64,000 bases of DNA from Burkholderia stagnalis (GCF_902830275.1 NZ_CADESW010000021.1:62001-126000), one strand, 5' to 3'; shown: positions 1 through 8,647, numbered from the stretch's first letter. Notes: generated from the letters alone by a model not told the origin. Translations and numbers: made by a program.

Positions 1-30
1 GCCGCCAGCCCACGACCGACAGGAGTGCCA

Positions 31-189
31 ATGAACTCTGACGACAGTAGTCGATTACCGCTCGCCGGTGCGCGCACGCGCACGGCCTGCCTGATCGCGC
101 GTGCCGCGCCGGCGAGCGTTCCCCCATTCATCGATCAACAGCCGATCGCGCCCGACGCGACGCGGCGGGGAGCGTTCGTTCGTCGATAA
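31..189 (+). CDS. Candidate leader ORF upstream of mgtA
   Basis: An open frame of 52 codons with an ATG at 31 preceded by AGGAG at 21-25 (5-base spacing), ending in TAA at 187-189, 42 bases before the mgtA start. The predicted peptide starts MNSDDSSRLP and has further prolines later. In enteric bacteria mgtA is controlled by a short leader peptide (MgtL) rich in acidic and proline residues, and a frame in this position could play a similar role. The peptide is longer than MgtL and is not recognisably homologous. It also overlaps a stable hairpin. Translation is inferred only from the ribosome binding site and position. Confidence 0.4.
   Translation: MNSDDSSRLPLAGARTRTACLIARAAPASVPPFIDQQPIAPDATRRGAFVRR
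61..117 (+). promoter_or_regulatory. GC-rich hairpin in the mgtA leader
   Basis: CTCGCCGG at 61-68 pairs perfectly with CCGGCGAG at 110-117. The arms continue inward with further CG-rich and CACG/CGTG pairing, giving a long imperfect stem inside the candidate leader ORF. It could be part of a Mg2+- or translation-responsive attenuator, but no known riboswitch consensus was recognised and there is no poly-U tail. Confidence 0.3.
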
Positions 190-231
190 CGTGCGCGCCC
201 CGCCCGCCGCCTCGCGCGCAAGGAGCAACAC

Positions 232-2994
232 ATGACGCAACGCAACCCCTCTCACAAGAAGCAACGCGGTTTCATCAAGACCGGCGGCGCCGGCCGGCAA
301 GCCGCACCGCACATCATGCGCGCCGCGCAGGAAGCGGCCCGCCCGCTCGAAGAAACGCTGAAGGTGCTGGGCGCCAGCACCCGCGGCCTCACCTACGAGC
401 AGGCCGCCGACCGCCTGCAATACTACGGCCCCAACGAGATCGCACACGACAAGCCGCCGCACTGGGCTCGCCAGCTGCTGATGTCGTTCCACAACCCGTT
501 CGTCTACGTGCTGCTGGTGCTCGCCGCGATCAGCTTCTGCACCGACGTCTACTTCGCGGCGCCCGACGATCGCGACTACGTCGGCATGACGATCCTGCTG
601 ACGATGGTGACGATCAGCGCGCTGCTGCGCTTCGTGCAGGAATTCCGCTCGCTGCGCGCCGCCGAGAAGCTCAAGGCAATGGTGCGCACGACCGCGACCG
701 TGCAGCGCGCGGTGGCCGACACCGCCGAGCCGACGCGGCGCGACATTCCGATGCGCGAGGTGGTGACCGGCGACATCGTGCACCTGTCGGCCGGCGACAT
801 GATTCCCGCCGACGTGCGCCTGATCGCGTCGCGCGACCTGTTCATCAGCCAGGCCGTGCTGACCGGCGAAGCGCTGCCGGTCGAGAAATACGACACGCTC
901 GGCGCAGTCTCCGGCAAGTCGGCCAATGCGCCCGCGGCCGCCTCGAACGATGCGTCGCTGTCGCTGCTCGATCTCGGGAACGTCTGCTTCATGGGCACCA
1001 ACGTCGTGAGCGGCACCGCGACGGCGGTGGTCGTCGCGACCGGCGAGGACACCTACTTCGGCTCGCTTGCGCGCAACGTCGTCAGCCACAAGCGCATCGA
1101 GACGAGCTTCGACCGCGGCGTCGCGAGCGTGAGCTGGCTGCTGATCAAGTTCATGTTCGTGATGGTGCCGGTCGTCTTCATGATCAACGGGCTGACCAAG
1201 GGCGACTGGCTCAGCGCCCTCACCTTCGCGCTCGCGGTGGCCGTCGGCCTGACGCCCGAGATGCTGCCGATGATCGTCAGCGCGAACCTCGCGCGCGGCG
1301 CGGTCGCGATGGCGCGCCGCAAGGTCGTCGTCAAGCGCCTGAACTCGGTGCAGAATTTCGGCGCGATGGACGTGCTGTGCACCGACAAGACCGGCACGCT
1401 CACGCAGGACAAGATCATCCTCGAGCACCATCTCGACCTGTCGGGCCACAAGAACGAGGAGATCCTCCGGCTCGGCTGGCTGAACAGTCATCACCAGAGC
1501 GGCCAGAAGAACCTGATCGACATCGCGATCGTCACCCGCGCGAACGAGATCGGCGAGCGCGTGAAGCCGCAGGGCTACAAGAAGATCGACGAGCTGCCGT
1601 TCGATTTCGTGCGGCGCCGGCTGTCGGTCGTCGTCGAGGATGCGCGCGGCACGCATACGCTGATCTGCAAGGGCGCGGTCGAGGAAATGCTCGCGGTGTC
1701 GACCCACGTTCAGGACGAGGACGGCGTGCGCCCGCTCGATTTCGTCGCCCGCAAGCGGCTGCTCGAACAGGCGAACGCCTACAACGAGGACGGCTTCCGC
1801 GTGCTGGTGCTCGCCACGCGCGCGATCCCGCGCGGCGACGAACGCGAGCAGTACCGCACCGCCGACGAGCGCGACCTCGTCGTGCGCGGCTTCCTGACCT
1901 TCCTCGATCCGCCGAAGGAATCGGCCGCGCCCGCGCTCGCCGCGCTGCGCGAGAACGGCGTCGCCGTGAAGGTGCTGACCGGCGACAATCCGACCGTCAC
2001 GATGAAGGTGTGCCGCCAGGTCGGGCTCAATCCCGGCAAGCCGATGCTCGGCACCGAGATCGATGCGCTCGACGACGCGACGCTCGCGCAGGTGGTCGAA
2101 CGCACGACCGTGTTCGCGAAGCTCACGCCGCTGCAGAAGGCGCGCATCGTCAAGGCGCTGCAGGCCAACGGCCACACCGTCGGCTTCCTCGGCGACGGCA
2201 TCAACGACGCGCCCGCGCTGCGCGACGCCGACGTCGGCATCTCGGTCGACAGCGGCGCGGACATCGCGAAGGAAACCGCCGACATCATCCTGCTCGAGAA
2301 AAGCCTGATGGTGCTCGAGGAAGGCGTGATCAAGGGCCGCGAAACGTTCGGCAACATCCTCAAGTACCTGAACATGACGGCCAGCTCGAACTTCGGCAAC
2401 GTGTTCTCGGTGCTCGTCGCCAGCGCGTTCCTGCCGTGGGAGCCGATGCTCGCGACGCAGCTGCTCGTGCTGAACCTCGTCTACGACACGTCGCAGATGC
2501 TGCTGCCGTGGGACAAGATGGACCCCGAGTTCCTGAAGAAGCCGCGCAAGTGGGAAGCGGGCAACATCAGCCGCTTCATGCTGTGGGTCGGGCCGACGTC
2601 GTCGGTGTTCGACATCACGACGTACCTGCTGATGTGGTTCGTGTTCGGCGCGGGCGCGCTGTATCACCTGCAAGGCGGCGCGGGCGGCCAGGTCGTGATG
2701 AATTCCGGCTGGTTCATCGAAAGCCTCGTGTCGCAGACGCTCGTCGTGCACCTGCTGCGCACGCAGAAGATTCCGTTCCTGCAGAGCACCGCGTCGCTGC
2801 CGGTGCTGCTGTCGACGGTCACGGCGATCGCGATCGGCTGCTGGCTGCCGTTCTCGCCGTTCGCGAATGCGCTCGGCTTCATGCACCTGCCGGGCAGCTA
2901 CTGGCTGTGGCTCGTCGCGACGATGGTCGGCTACATCCTGCTCGCGCAGACGGTCAAGACGATCTACGTGCGCCGCTACAAGCAGTGGTTCTGA
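232..2994 (+). CDS. mgtA: Magnesium-translocating P-type ATPase
   Basis: Inner-membrane P-type ATPase of the MgtA/MgtB (P3B) type, importing Mg2+ at the cost of ATP. At 920 residues it has the full family length. An N-terminal cytoplasmic segment is followed by the first membrane pair and the actuator domain with TGEALPVEK (T211). The phosphorylation motif DKTGTLT has its aspartate at 385. KVLTGDNP lies near 582 and the hinge GDGINDAP near 654, and the C-terminal membrane helices end at about 915. The ATG at 232 follows AAGGAGCAACAC. The leader carries a candidate upstream ORF and a hairpin, so Mg2+-dependent attenuation is possible. Assignment to mgtA rather than mgtB is by general resemblance. 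Confidence 0.95.
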   Translation: MTQRNPSHKKQRGFIKTGGAGRQAAPHIMRAAQEAARPLEETLKVLGASTRGLTYEQAADRLQYYGPNEIAHDKPPHWARQLLMSFHNPFVYVLLVLAAISFCTDVYFAAPDDRDYVGMTILLTMVTISALLRFVQEFRSLRAAEKLKAMVRTTATVQRAVADTAEPTRRDIPMREVVTGDIVHLSAGDMIPADVRLIASRDLFISQAVLTGEALPVEKYDTLGAVSGKSANAPAAASNDASLSLLDLGNVCFMGTNVVSGTATAVVVATGEDTYFGSLARNVVSHKRIETSFDRGVASVSWLLIKFMFVMVPVVFMINGLTKGDWLSALTFALAVAVGLTPEMLPMIVSANLARGAVAMARRKVVVKRLNSVQNFGAMDVLCTDKTGTLTQDKIILEHHLDLSGHKNEEILRLGWLNSHHQSGQKNLIDIAIVTRANEIGERVKPQGYKKIDELPFDFVRRRLSVVVEDARGTHTLICKGAVEEMLAVSTHVQDEDGVRPLDFVARKRLLEQANAYNEDGFRVLVLATRAIPRGDEREQYRTADERDLVVRGFLTFLDPPKESAAPALAALRENGVAVKVLTGDNPTVTMKVCRQVGLNPGKPMLGTEIDALDDATLAQVVERTTVFAKLTPLQKARIVKALQANGHTVGFLGDGINDAPALRDADVGISVDSGADIAKETADIILLEKSLMVLEEGVIKGRETFGNILKYLNMTASSNFGNVFSVLVASAFLPWEPMLATQLLVLNLVYDTSQMLLPWDKMDPEFLKKPRKWEAGNISRFMLWVGPTSSVFDITTYLLMWFVFGAGALYHLQGGAGGQVVMNSGWFIESLVSQTLVVHLLRTQKIPFLQSTASLPVLLSTVTAIAIGCWLPFSPFANALGFMHLPGSYWLWLVATMVGYILLAQTVKTIYVRRYKQWF

Positions 2995-3070
2995 TTCCCG
3001 CCCTCTGAATGCCGGCAGGCCCGTGCAACACGAGCGGGCCTGCCGCGCACCATGCTTCCCAGGTGATGCA

Positions 3071-3814
3071 ATGAAAAAGATGCTTCCGCTCGCCGTCGCG
3101 AGCACGCTGTTCGCGCCGGTGGGCGCCCATGCGACCCATCCGCTCGTCAGCGACGACACGAGCACCCAGGGCAATGCGCACTGGCAGCTCGAACTGAATA
3201 CCGAGGCCACGTCGAAGCAGCCGGACATCGGCCGCCAGCAAATGTGGAATTCGACGCTGACGCGCGGGTTCGGCGACCGGCTCGACATTTACGTCAACGC
3301 GCCCTATACGCACGTACAGACGCGCTCCGACGAGAACGGCTCGGGGTTCGGCGACGTCGAGGTGGGGATGAAATGGCGCTTCGTCGAGCACGGGCCGTTC
3401 ACCCTGGCGCTCAAGCCGAAGCTGACGATGCCGACCGGCGACGACCGGCGCGGGCTCGGCACCGGCCGCGTGGGCGCCGGCGCGACGATGCTCGCGCAGT
3501 TCGACGTCGCGCGGTTTTCGTTTCTCGCGAATGCGGGATACACGTATCAGCCGAACCGGCAGGATCAACTGACATCGCTGTGGCAGGTGTCCGGCGCGGC
3601 GCTCTACCGCGCGACGGACCGGCTGCAGCTGGCGGTCGACGTCGGCATGTCGCGCAATCCGCAGCGCGGCGCCGGTGCGAACCCGGCGTTCGCGATCGTG
3701 GGCGCGATCTACTCGCCCGTCAGCTGGCTCGATCTCGACGTCGGATATCGCCGCGGGCTGAACGACCAGACCTACGACCATTCGGTGATGGCGGGATTGA
3801 CGGCGCGCTGGTGA
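3071..3814 (+). CDS. Putative outer-membrane beta-barrel protein
   Basis: 247 residues with an N-terminal signal peptide (MKKMLPLAVASTLFAPVGAH, cleavage near residue 21). The rest alternates polar and hydrophobic residues as in amphipathic strands and ends in a C-terminal aromatic residue (TARW), typical of outer-membrane barrels. It resembles the MetA-pathway/phenol-degradation type transporter-like proteins (PF13557). The ATG at 3071 is preceded by AGGTGA; earlier in-frame codons lie inside mgtA and lack a signal peptide. It follows mgtA by 76 bases on the same strand and may be cotranscribed, ending at the terminator at 3839. The substrate is unknown. Confidence 0.7.
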   Translation: MKKMLPLAVASTLFAPVGAHATHPLVSDDTSTQGNAHWQLELNTEATSKQPDIGRQQMWNSTLTRGFGDRLDIYVNAPYTHVQTRSDENGSGFGDVEVGMKWRFVEHGPFTLALKPKLTMPTGDDRRGLGTGRVGAGATMLAQFDVARFSFLANAGYTYQPNRQDQLTSLWQVSGAALYRATDRLQLAVDVGMSRNPQRGAGANPAFAIVGAIYSPVSWLDLDVGYRRGLNDQTYDHSVMAGLTARW

Positions 3815-3838
3815 CGCGCCGGCACTGCGCGTGATCCG

Positions 3839-3871
3839 ATGGCGGGCTGCTTCGGCAGCCCGCCATTTTTC
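3839..3871. terminator. Rho-independent terminator, bidirectional
   Basis: GGCGGGCTGC at 3841-3850, a TTCG loop, then GCAGCCCGCC at 3855-3864, extended by an AT/AT pair and followed by ATTTTTC. It lies between two convergent genes ending at 3814 and 3870 and can serve both. Confidence 0.85.
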
Positions 3872-4145
3872 ATCCCGCGTCGAAAAGCTGTGCGCACAGC
3901 GCGCGCCCTTCGGCGGTCAGCGCGGCGCTGCCCGTGCCGTCTTCGTGCAAGGTCGTCACCGTGAGGCCGCCGGCGTCGAGCTGGGTCAGCACGCGGCGCA
4001 GCGTGCTCATCGGCAATTGCACGCGCTTCGCGAGCTTGGGCAGCGACCACGGCTTGCCGGCGGGATCGTTCGCCGCTTCGTAAAGCGACGCGAGGATCGC
4101 GACGAGCGCGGGGTCGAGGTCGTCTTCGTTCTGTTCGGTGGTCAT
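3870..4145 (-). CDS. Small winged-helix transcriptional regulator
   Basis: 91 residues. A winged-helix fold of the IclR/MarR kind is suggested by an initial helix (PALVAILASLYEAAN), then LPKLAKRVQLPMSTLRRVL, which reads as a helix-turn-helix at about residues 35-53, and a wing around 60-75 (GLTVTTLHEDGTG). No ligand domain is present, so it probably acts as a simple DNA-binding repressor. The start at 4145 gives a complete domain. A longer frame runs upstream through the opposite-strand LysR gene and is not credible. It converges on the outer-membrane protein gene. The target is unknown. Confidence 0.7.
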   Translation of the reverse strand: MTTEQNEDDLDPALVAILASLYEAANDPAGKPWSLPKLAKRVQLPMSTLRRVLTQLDAGGLTVTTLHEDGTGSAALTAEGRALCAQLFDAG

Positions 4146-4620
4146 CGGTTCCGTGTGGCAGAGAGCGCGAACGTGGCGTTCGACAAGATACAGCCCGGCA
4201 TCCTGCCGGCCATCACACTGCGCCGGCGTGAGCCGGACGACAATGGCGGACACACTATACCGCTTCCACCGCGACTGCATGGCGATCACGCGCCCGCATT
4301 CATCGCGGCCAGTGCCGGCGCGATACGACGGCGAAGCTGATCGCGATCGAGCCCGTCGCCGCGCGCGGCGGCGCGTCGGGTATTGCATCTCCGAAGCGCA
4401 CGCGCCGGCCGCGTCCGTTGCGCGGCGCGGCATTGGCGGCAGGCGCGGCGCCGGGTTCGCCGCCGGCCGCGGCGGCAGGTTCGCCGGCCGCATCGGCCGG
4501 ACCGGACATCGAATGACAAGGCGACATGGCGAGGAGTTTCGGCAAGGACATGCCCGTATTGAACACGCGGCCGTTCGATCCGTAAAATGAATGTTTTGAC
4601 CGATACGATTCCTTTCAAGA
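4146..4620. other. Intergenic stretch, no convincing gene
   Basis: 475 bases between the small regulator and the LysR gene. Open frames exist on both strands (for example 88 codons on the minus strand, 4300-4566, divergent from the LysR gene). Their products are alanine/arginine-rich and match no family I recognise, as expected from chance in GC-rich DNA. The stretch presumably carries the divergent promoters. Confidence 0.5.
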
Positions 4621-5523
4621 ATGGAATTGAAACTGCTCAGAACGTTCCTGACGGTGACCGAGCTGCGCCATTTCAGCCGCGCGGCGGAAGCGCTGCACAT
4701 GAGCCAGCCGGCGCTCAGCAAGCAGATCGGCGCGCTGGAATCCAGCCTCGGCGGCAAGCTGTTCGAACGGGGCCGGCACGGCGCGGAGCTCACGCCGTTC
4801 GGCGAGCGCTTCCTGTCCGACGCGCAGGCGCTCGTGCGCGACGCGGACGACATCCTGATGCGCGCGCGGGAAGCCAGCAGCGGCCGGCGCGGCCACCTGC
4901 GCATCGGCATCTGCCTGTCGGTGCTGACGATCGTGCCGCGGCTCATCGCCGAGTTCCGGCGCCAGCATCCGGAGGTTGCCGTCACGCTGAGCGACCTGTC
5001 TTCCGCCGAGCAGACGCGCCGCATCCTGGCCGGCAAGCTGGACGCCGGCTTCATGCGCCTGCCGCCGGGCGAAGGCCTGTCGTCGTTCAAGATGGTCGAC
5101 GAATCGCTCGCGCTCGCGTTGCCGCCGCACCTGCGATACACGCGCCTGCCGGCGAATCTCGAGGCACTCAACGAAATCGGCTTCATCGCGCTGCAGCGTG
5201 CGCGCGGCGCCGGGCTCGCCGCGCAGGTCGACCGGTGGTGCGTCGAACGCCATTTCGTGCCGAACGTGACGCAGCAGGCCGAGGACGTGCAGTCGGTGCT
5301 CACGTCGGTCGCCGCGGGCGTCGGCGTCGCGTTCATTCCTTCGCGCGCGCAGCATCTGCTGCGCGACGCAACGGTGCTGCCGCTGCCCGGCCGGCACGCG
5401 AAATGGCGCGTCGGGCTCGCGTGGCCGTCCATGCGCGACGACCCCGTGACGCTGCGCTTCGTGTCGTTCGTGCGCGCCGCGATGAAGCGCCCCGGATCGT
5501 TGCCCGCGCAATCGACCTTATAA
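4621..5523 (+). CDS. LysR family transcriptional regulator
   Basis: 300 residues, the usual LysR length. The N-terminal helix-turn-helix spans about residues 1-60 (MELKLLRTFLTVTELRHFSR, then AAEALHMSQPALSKQIGALE). It is followed by a linker helix and a periplasmic-binding-like effector domain at about 90-295. The domain resembles regulators of aromatic or hydroxycinnamate metabolism (BenM/CatM-like), but the inducer is unknown. The start at 4621 begins exactly at the family N-terminus. No obvious divergent partner exists upstream, so the regulated gene is not apparent here. Confidence 0.88.
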   Translation: MELKLLRTFLTVTELRHFSRAAEALHMSQPALSKQIGALESSLGGKLFERGRHGAELTPFGERFLSDAQALVRDADDILMRAREASSGRRGHLRIGICLSVLTIVPRLIAEFRRQHPEVAVTLSDLSSAEQTRRILAGKLDAGFMRLPPGEGLSSFKMVDESLALALPPHLRYTRLPANLEALNEIGFIALQRARGAGLAAQVDRWCVERHFVPNVTQQAEDVQSVLTSVAAGVGVAFIPSRAQHLLRDATVLPLPGRHAKWRVGLAWPSMRDDPVTLRFVSFVRAAMKRPGSLPAQSTL

Positions 5524-5594
5524 TCCCCTGCACCCTTTCGCCGCCGCGCGCACGGCGCGGCGCCCTCGCCCGAGTGAAACCAGGAGATTGCCGC

Positions 5595-6665
5595 TTGTCT
5601 GGCACCCACGCGCGCGCGCCCCGCGCCCGGACCCTTCTACTCATCATCGCGTCGATCCTGCTGTGCGCGCTCATGTCGAACGCGTCCGCGCACCGCGTCG
5701 AACACCGCCCCGCCCAGCGCCATGTGACGGCAGCCAAGCTGAAGAAGCCGGCCGCGCACGCCAGGCGCGCCAAGCATCGCCGCCCCCGTGTGCGCCATCA
5801 CGCGGCCAAGCCGCACATCGCACCCGCGCAGCATCCGCGCCACACGAAGCGCGCATTGCCCGCCCGCCATCGCGCGGCGCCCGGGCCCCGCCTGCTTGCG
5901 AGTTGCGGCTACAGCCCGCGCGCGGTCAATGCGCTGCATTCACGCGCCGTCTACGTGCTCGACGTGCGCAGCGGCACGCCGCTGCTGGCCCGCAACGCGC
6001 GCACGGTACGGCCGATTGCGTCGATCTCGAAACTGATGACGGCGGTCGTCGCGCGCAATGCGGGCCGCCCGCTGGACGGCATGCTGCGCGTGACCGCGCA
6101 CGATCGCGACGCGATCAAGTTCACGCATTCGCGGCTGTCGGTGGGCTCGATGCTGTCGCGCCGCGACATGCACCGCATCGCACTGATGTCGTCGGAGAAC
6201 CGCGCGGCGGCGGCGCTGAGCCGCGACTATCCGGGCGGCCGCCCCGCGTTCGTCGCCGCGATGAACCGGGAAGCGCGCCGGCTCGGCATGCGCCGCACGC
6301 GCTTTCACGAGGCGACCGGCCTGTCGCCGCGCAACGTGTCGACCGCCGAGGAACTCGCGCGGCTCGTCGACGCCGCCGCGCGCGATCCGCTGATCCGGCG
6401 CTTCTCGACGGCCAGGTCGGGCACCGTGCAGCCCGGCCGCGGCACGCTGCGCTACGTGAACTCCGATCCGCTGGTACGCTACGGCCAGTGGCCCATCCAG
6501 GTGCAGAAGACCGGCTTCATCAACGAGGCCGGCCATGGCGTCGTGATGCGCATGCACGTGCATGGCCGCCCGGAAACCATCGTGCTGCTCGGCGCGCCGA
6601 CGCGCGCCGGCGTGACGCGCGATGCGCAGACGATCCGCCGCTGGCTCGCCTGCTCGCTGATGTGA
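5595..6665 (+). CDS. D-alanyl-D-alanine endopeptidase, PBP7-like (peptidase S11)
   Basis: 356 residues. Serine DD-peptidase of the PbpG/PBP7 type that trims peptidoglycan cross-links in the periplasm. All three penicillin-binding motifs are present: SISK (SxxK), SEN (SxN) and KTG. The N-terminus has a hydrophobic anchor or signal (TLLLIIASILLCALMSNASA) followed by a His/Arg/Lys-rich linker of about 70 residues before the catalytic domain. The start is inferred to be TTG at 5595, with CAGGAG at 5581-5586. A GTG at 5574 is in frame but lies before that ribosome binding site. The basic linker is longer than in E. coli PBP7 and may bind the wall or nucleic acid. Confidence 0.85.
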   Translation: MSGTHARAPRARTLLLIIASILLCALMSNASAHRVEHRPAQRHVTAAKLKKPAAHARRAKHRRPRVRHHAAKPHIAPAQHPRHTKRALPARHRAAPGPRLLASCGYSPRAVNALHSRAVYVLDVRSGTPLLARNARTVRPIASISKLMTAVVARNAGRPLDGMLRVTAHDRDAIKFTHSRLSVGSMLSRRDMHRIALMSSENRAAAALSRDYPGGRPAFVAAMNREARRLGMRRTRFHEATGLSPRNVSTAEELARLVDAAARDPLIRRFSTARSGTVQPGRGTLRYVNSDPLVRYGQWPIQVQKTGFINEAGHGVVMRMHVHGRPETIVLLGAPTRAGVTRDAQTIRRWLACSLM

Positions 6666-6709
6666 CCTGGACGGCACACGAGAATCGATCAACCCTCGGG
6701 AGCGATGCA

Positions 6710-6946
6710 ATGAAGGACGAATACCGCTTCAACGCGTTCGGACGACTGATTGCGGTGGTGCGCGAACGGGATCGCTGGGTGGTGTTCGATCTCGGCACCG
6801 AAGGCAAGCGGCGCCGCGCGAACCTGCAGATTCCGGATGCGATCCCGGCGGACGAGCTCGCGCAGTACATCGGCGACCTGCTGCACGAGAACGCGACGCC
6901 GCGCTACGATCAGGTCACGCTCGTCACGCCGGCCGGACGCGACTAG
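6710..6946 (+). CDS. Conserved hypothetical protein, DUF7661-like
   Basis: 78 residues, acidic and basic mixed, no signal or membrane segment. The patterns FNAFGRLIAVVR, EGKRRRANLQIPD and ELAQYIGDLLHE resemble a family of short cytosolic proteins of unknown function (my recollection is DUF7661). The ATG at 6710 is preceded by CGGGAGCG. It sits between the endopeptidase and the MarR gene with no clear functional link. Confidence 0.65.
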   Translation: MKDEYRFNAFGRLIAVVRERDRWVVFDLGTEGKRRRANLQIPDAIPADELAQYIGDLLHENATPRYDQVTLVTPAGRD

Positions 6947-7021
6947 CGCCACCCTTTCCCTTCATCGATCGGCAGCGCCGACACAACCCTTTCGGGCGAT
7001 CGCCCGTCTCGCGCAAATCGA

Positions 7022-7045
7022 CAGTTTAACTTGCAAGTTAAACTG
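7022..7045. promoter_or_regulatory. 24-bp perfect palindrome, probable MarR operator
   Basis: CAGTTTAACTTG followed directly by its reverse complement (7022-7045), 20 bases before the MarR start. MarR-type dimers bind palindromes of this size. The position over the likely promoter suggests autorepression. AT-rich symmetry of this kind stands out from the GC-rich flanks. Confidence 0.75.
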
Positions 7046-7065
7046 CGTTCTTCTATGATCCGCCC

Positions 7066-7509
7066 ATGACACGCCCACGCAAAACCGGCGCTTGCGCCGA
7101 AACCGTCGTCGACGACCTGACGCTGGCCGTCGGGCAGCTCATCCGCCGGCTGCGCTCCGAGGTCGATTCGAGCGGGCTGACGCTGTCGCAATTGAGCGCA
7201 CTCGCGCGCCTCGAGCAGAACGGGCCGATGACGACCGCCGAGCTCGCCCGCGCCGAGTCGATGAAACCGCAGTCGATGAAGACGATCCTCGCGAGCCTCA
7301 AGAACGAGGGGCTCGTGCAGCGCGAGCCGCATCCGACCGACGGTCGCCAGATCCTGTTCCTGCTGACCCGCGCCGGCATCGACGAGCGGCAGCAGCGCAC
7401 CGTCGCGAAGCGCGCATGGCTCCAGGCCGCGCTCGCCAGGCTCGACCCCGAAGAGATGCACACGCTCGCCGCCGCGATCCCGCTGATCAGGCGGCTCGGC
7501 GAGTCGTGA
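7066..7509 (+). CDS. MarR family transcriptional regulator
   Basis: 147 residues with the MarR winged-helix layout: a dimerisation helix (VDDLTLAVGQLIRRLRSEV), then helix-turn-helix (MTTAELARAESMKPQSMKTI), recognition helix, and the wing with the DGRQ signature (REPHPTDGRQILFLLT). C-terminal dimerisation helices follow. Ligands of the family are often phenolics. A perfect 24-bp palindrome lies just upstream. The isochorismatase-fold gene begins 56 bases downstream on the same strand, so the two probably form an operon responding to a small aromatic or stress signal; this is inference. Confidence 0.92.
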   Translation: MTRPRKTGACAETVVDDLTLAVGQLIRRLRSEVDSSGLTLSQLSALARLEQNGPMTTAELARAESMKPQSMKTILASLKNEGLVQREPHPTDGRQILFLLTRAGIDERQQRTVAKRAWLQAALARLDPEEMHTLAAAIPLIRRLGES

Positions 7510-7565
7510 ATCCCGAAGGCGGCACGCGTGCCGCCATGCTCCCGTCGCCCCTACAGGAGTCGTCC

Positions 7566-8129
7566 ATGAGCGCAATCGCCCTCGATTCGAATTCGGCGTT
7601 GATCGTCATCGATCTTCAGAAAGGCATCGCCGCCCTCCCCACCGCGCATCCGGCCGCCGACGTCATCGAGCACGCCGCCGAGCTGGCCGGCGCGTTCCGC
7701 CGCCGGGGCCTGCCGGTCGTGCTCGTGAACGTGGCCGGCGGCGCGCCGGGCCGCACGATGCAGCCGGGCCTCAAGGGGCCGCTGCCGCCGGACTGGGCCG
7801 AGCTCGTGCCCGAACTGAACCGGCAACCGAACGACCATGTCGTGACCAAGCGCACCTGGGGCGCATTCACCGCCACCGGCCTCGACGCGCACCTGCGGGC
7901 CGCGGGCGTCACGCAGGTCGTGCTGGCCGGCATCGCGACGAGCATCGGCGTCGAGTCGACCGCGCGCCACGCGTTCGAACTCGGCTACAACGTGACGCTC
8001 GCCGTCGACGCGATGACCGACCTGAACGCGGATGCGCACGCGAACAGCATCGCGCGGATTTTCCCGCGGCTCGGCGAGACGGCGTCGGCGCGGGAGATCG
8101 TCGCGCGGCTCGATACGCTCGATGCCTGA
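7566..8129 (+). CDS. Isochorismatase-fold hydrolase lacking the catalytic cysteine
   Basis: 187 residues. Cysteine-hydrolase/isochorismatase fold: D16 in VIDLQKG and K95 in VTKRTWGAF match the family Asp and Lys. The usual nucleophile position in the TxxCVExT motif reads ATSIGVESTAR, so glycine (G128) replaces cysteine. Known members without this cysteine (EntB, PhzD) cleave a vinyl ether instead of forming a thiol intermediate. This protein therefore may be an isochorismatase-like enzyme or be inactive; the substrate is unknown. The ATG at 7566 follows ACAGGAG. Probably cotranscribed with the MarR gene. Confidence 0.85.
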   Translation: MSAIALDSNSALIVIDLQKGIAALPTAHPAADVIEHAAELAGAFRRRGLPVVLVNVAGGAPGRTMQPGLKGPLPPDWAELVPELNRQPNDHVVTKRTWGAFTATGLDAHLRAAGVTQVVLAGIATSIGVESTARHAFELGYNVTLAVDAMTDLNADAHANSIARIFPRLGETASAREIVARLDTLDA

Positions 8130-8200
8130 GCGCGCTTCGGTCGCGCCGGCCGGCGCTCGCGAAATGCGCTGACGATTCGTGCCGGCGGCCGCGCAAGCGG

Positions 8201-8647
8201 CTACATCGCCGGCTTCGCGGGCGCCAGTCCGTAGCGCACCATCACCTCGACGAGCCGTTCACGGTTGTGCGGCCCGCCCGCCTTTACGACCGCCGCGATG
8301 TCGCGGAAATACCGCGCGCCGATGTCGGGCGACATGACGACCAGCGCACGCGCGGTTTCCTCATGGGGATTGCTGAAGTAATGGGCCGAGCCGCGCGGCG
8401 TGAACATGCAGTCGCCGGGCGAGAGTTCTCGCACGACACGGTCGACCGAGTAGCGCAGCGTCCCTGACAACGCGTACACGCACTCCTCGTTCCGCGCGTG
8501 GCTGTGCGGCGGCGGCACCTGCGCGCCCGGCGGCACGGTCAGCTCGAATACGCCGATTCCGCCGGTCGCCGTTCCGTCTACCAGATATCGAATGATCAAT
8601 TCCCCGACCGCGATCGCGTCGGTCGAAGCTGCTTCCGTGGCATTCAT
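8201..8647 (-). CDS. Cupin domain protein
   Basis: 148 residues with one cupin barrel. The first cupin motif reads PPHSHARNEECVYALSG (metal ligands H, H and E) and the second PRGSAHYFSN (H). This is a metal-binding small beta barrel of unknown substrate, similar to many quercetinase-like or storage cupins. It converges on the isochorismatase-like gene, and the upstream start region lies 234 bases from the carbonic anhydrase on the other strand. The ATG at 8647 gives an intact domain and has GGGAGCGGAA just upstream. Confidence 0.85.
   Translation of the reverse strand: MNATEAASTDAIAVGELIIRYLVDGTATGGIGVFELTVPPGAQVPPPHSHARNEECVYALSGTLRYSVDRVVRELSPGDCMFTPRGSAHYFSNPHEETARALVVMSPDIGARYFRDIAAVVKAGGPHNRERLVEVMVRYGLAPAKPAM

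Noticed and set aside
55..3288. Very long minus-strand open frame (1077 codons) opposite mgtA
   Set aside because: It mirrors a gene with clear P-type ATPase motifs. The product is a low-complexity Arg/His/Glu/Ala mixture, the usual artefact of GC-rich codon bias on the opposite strand.
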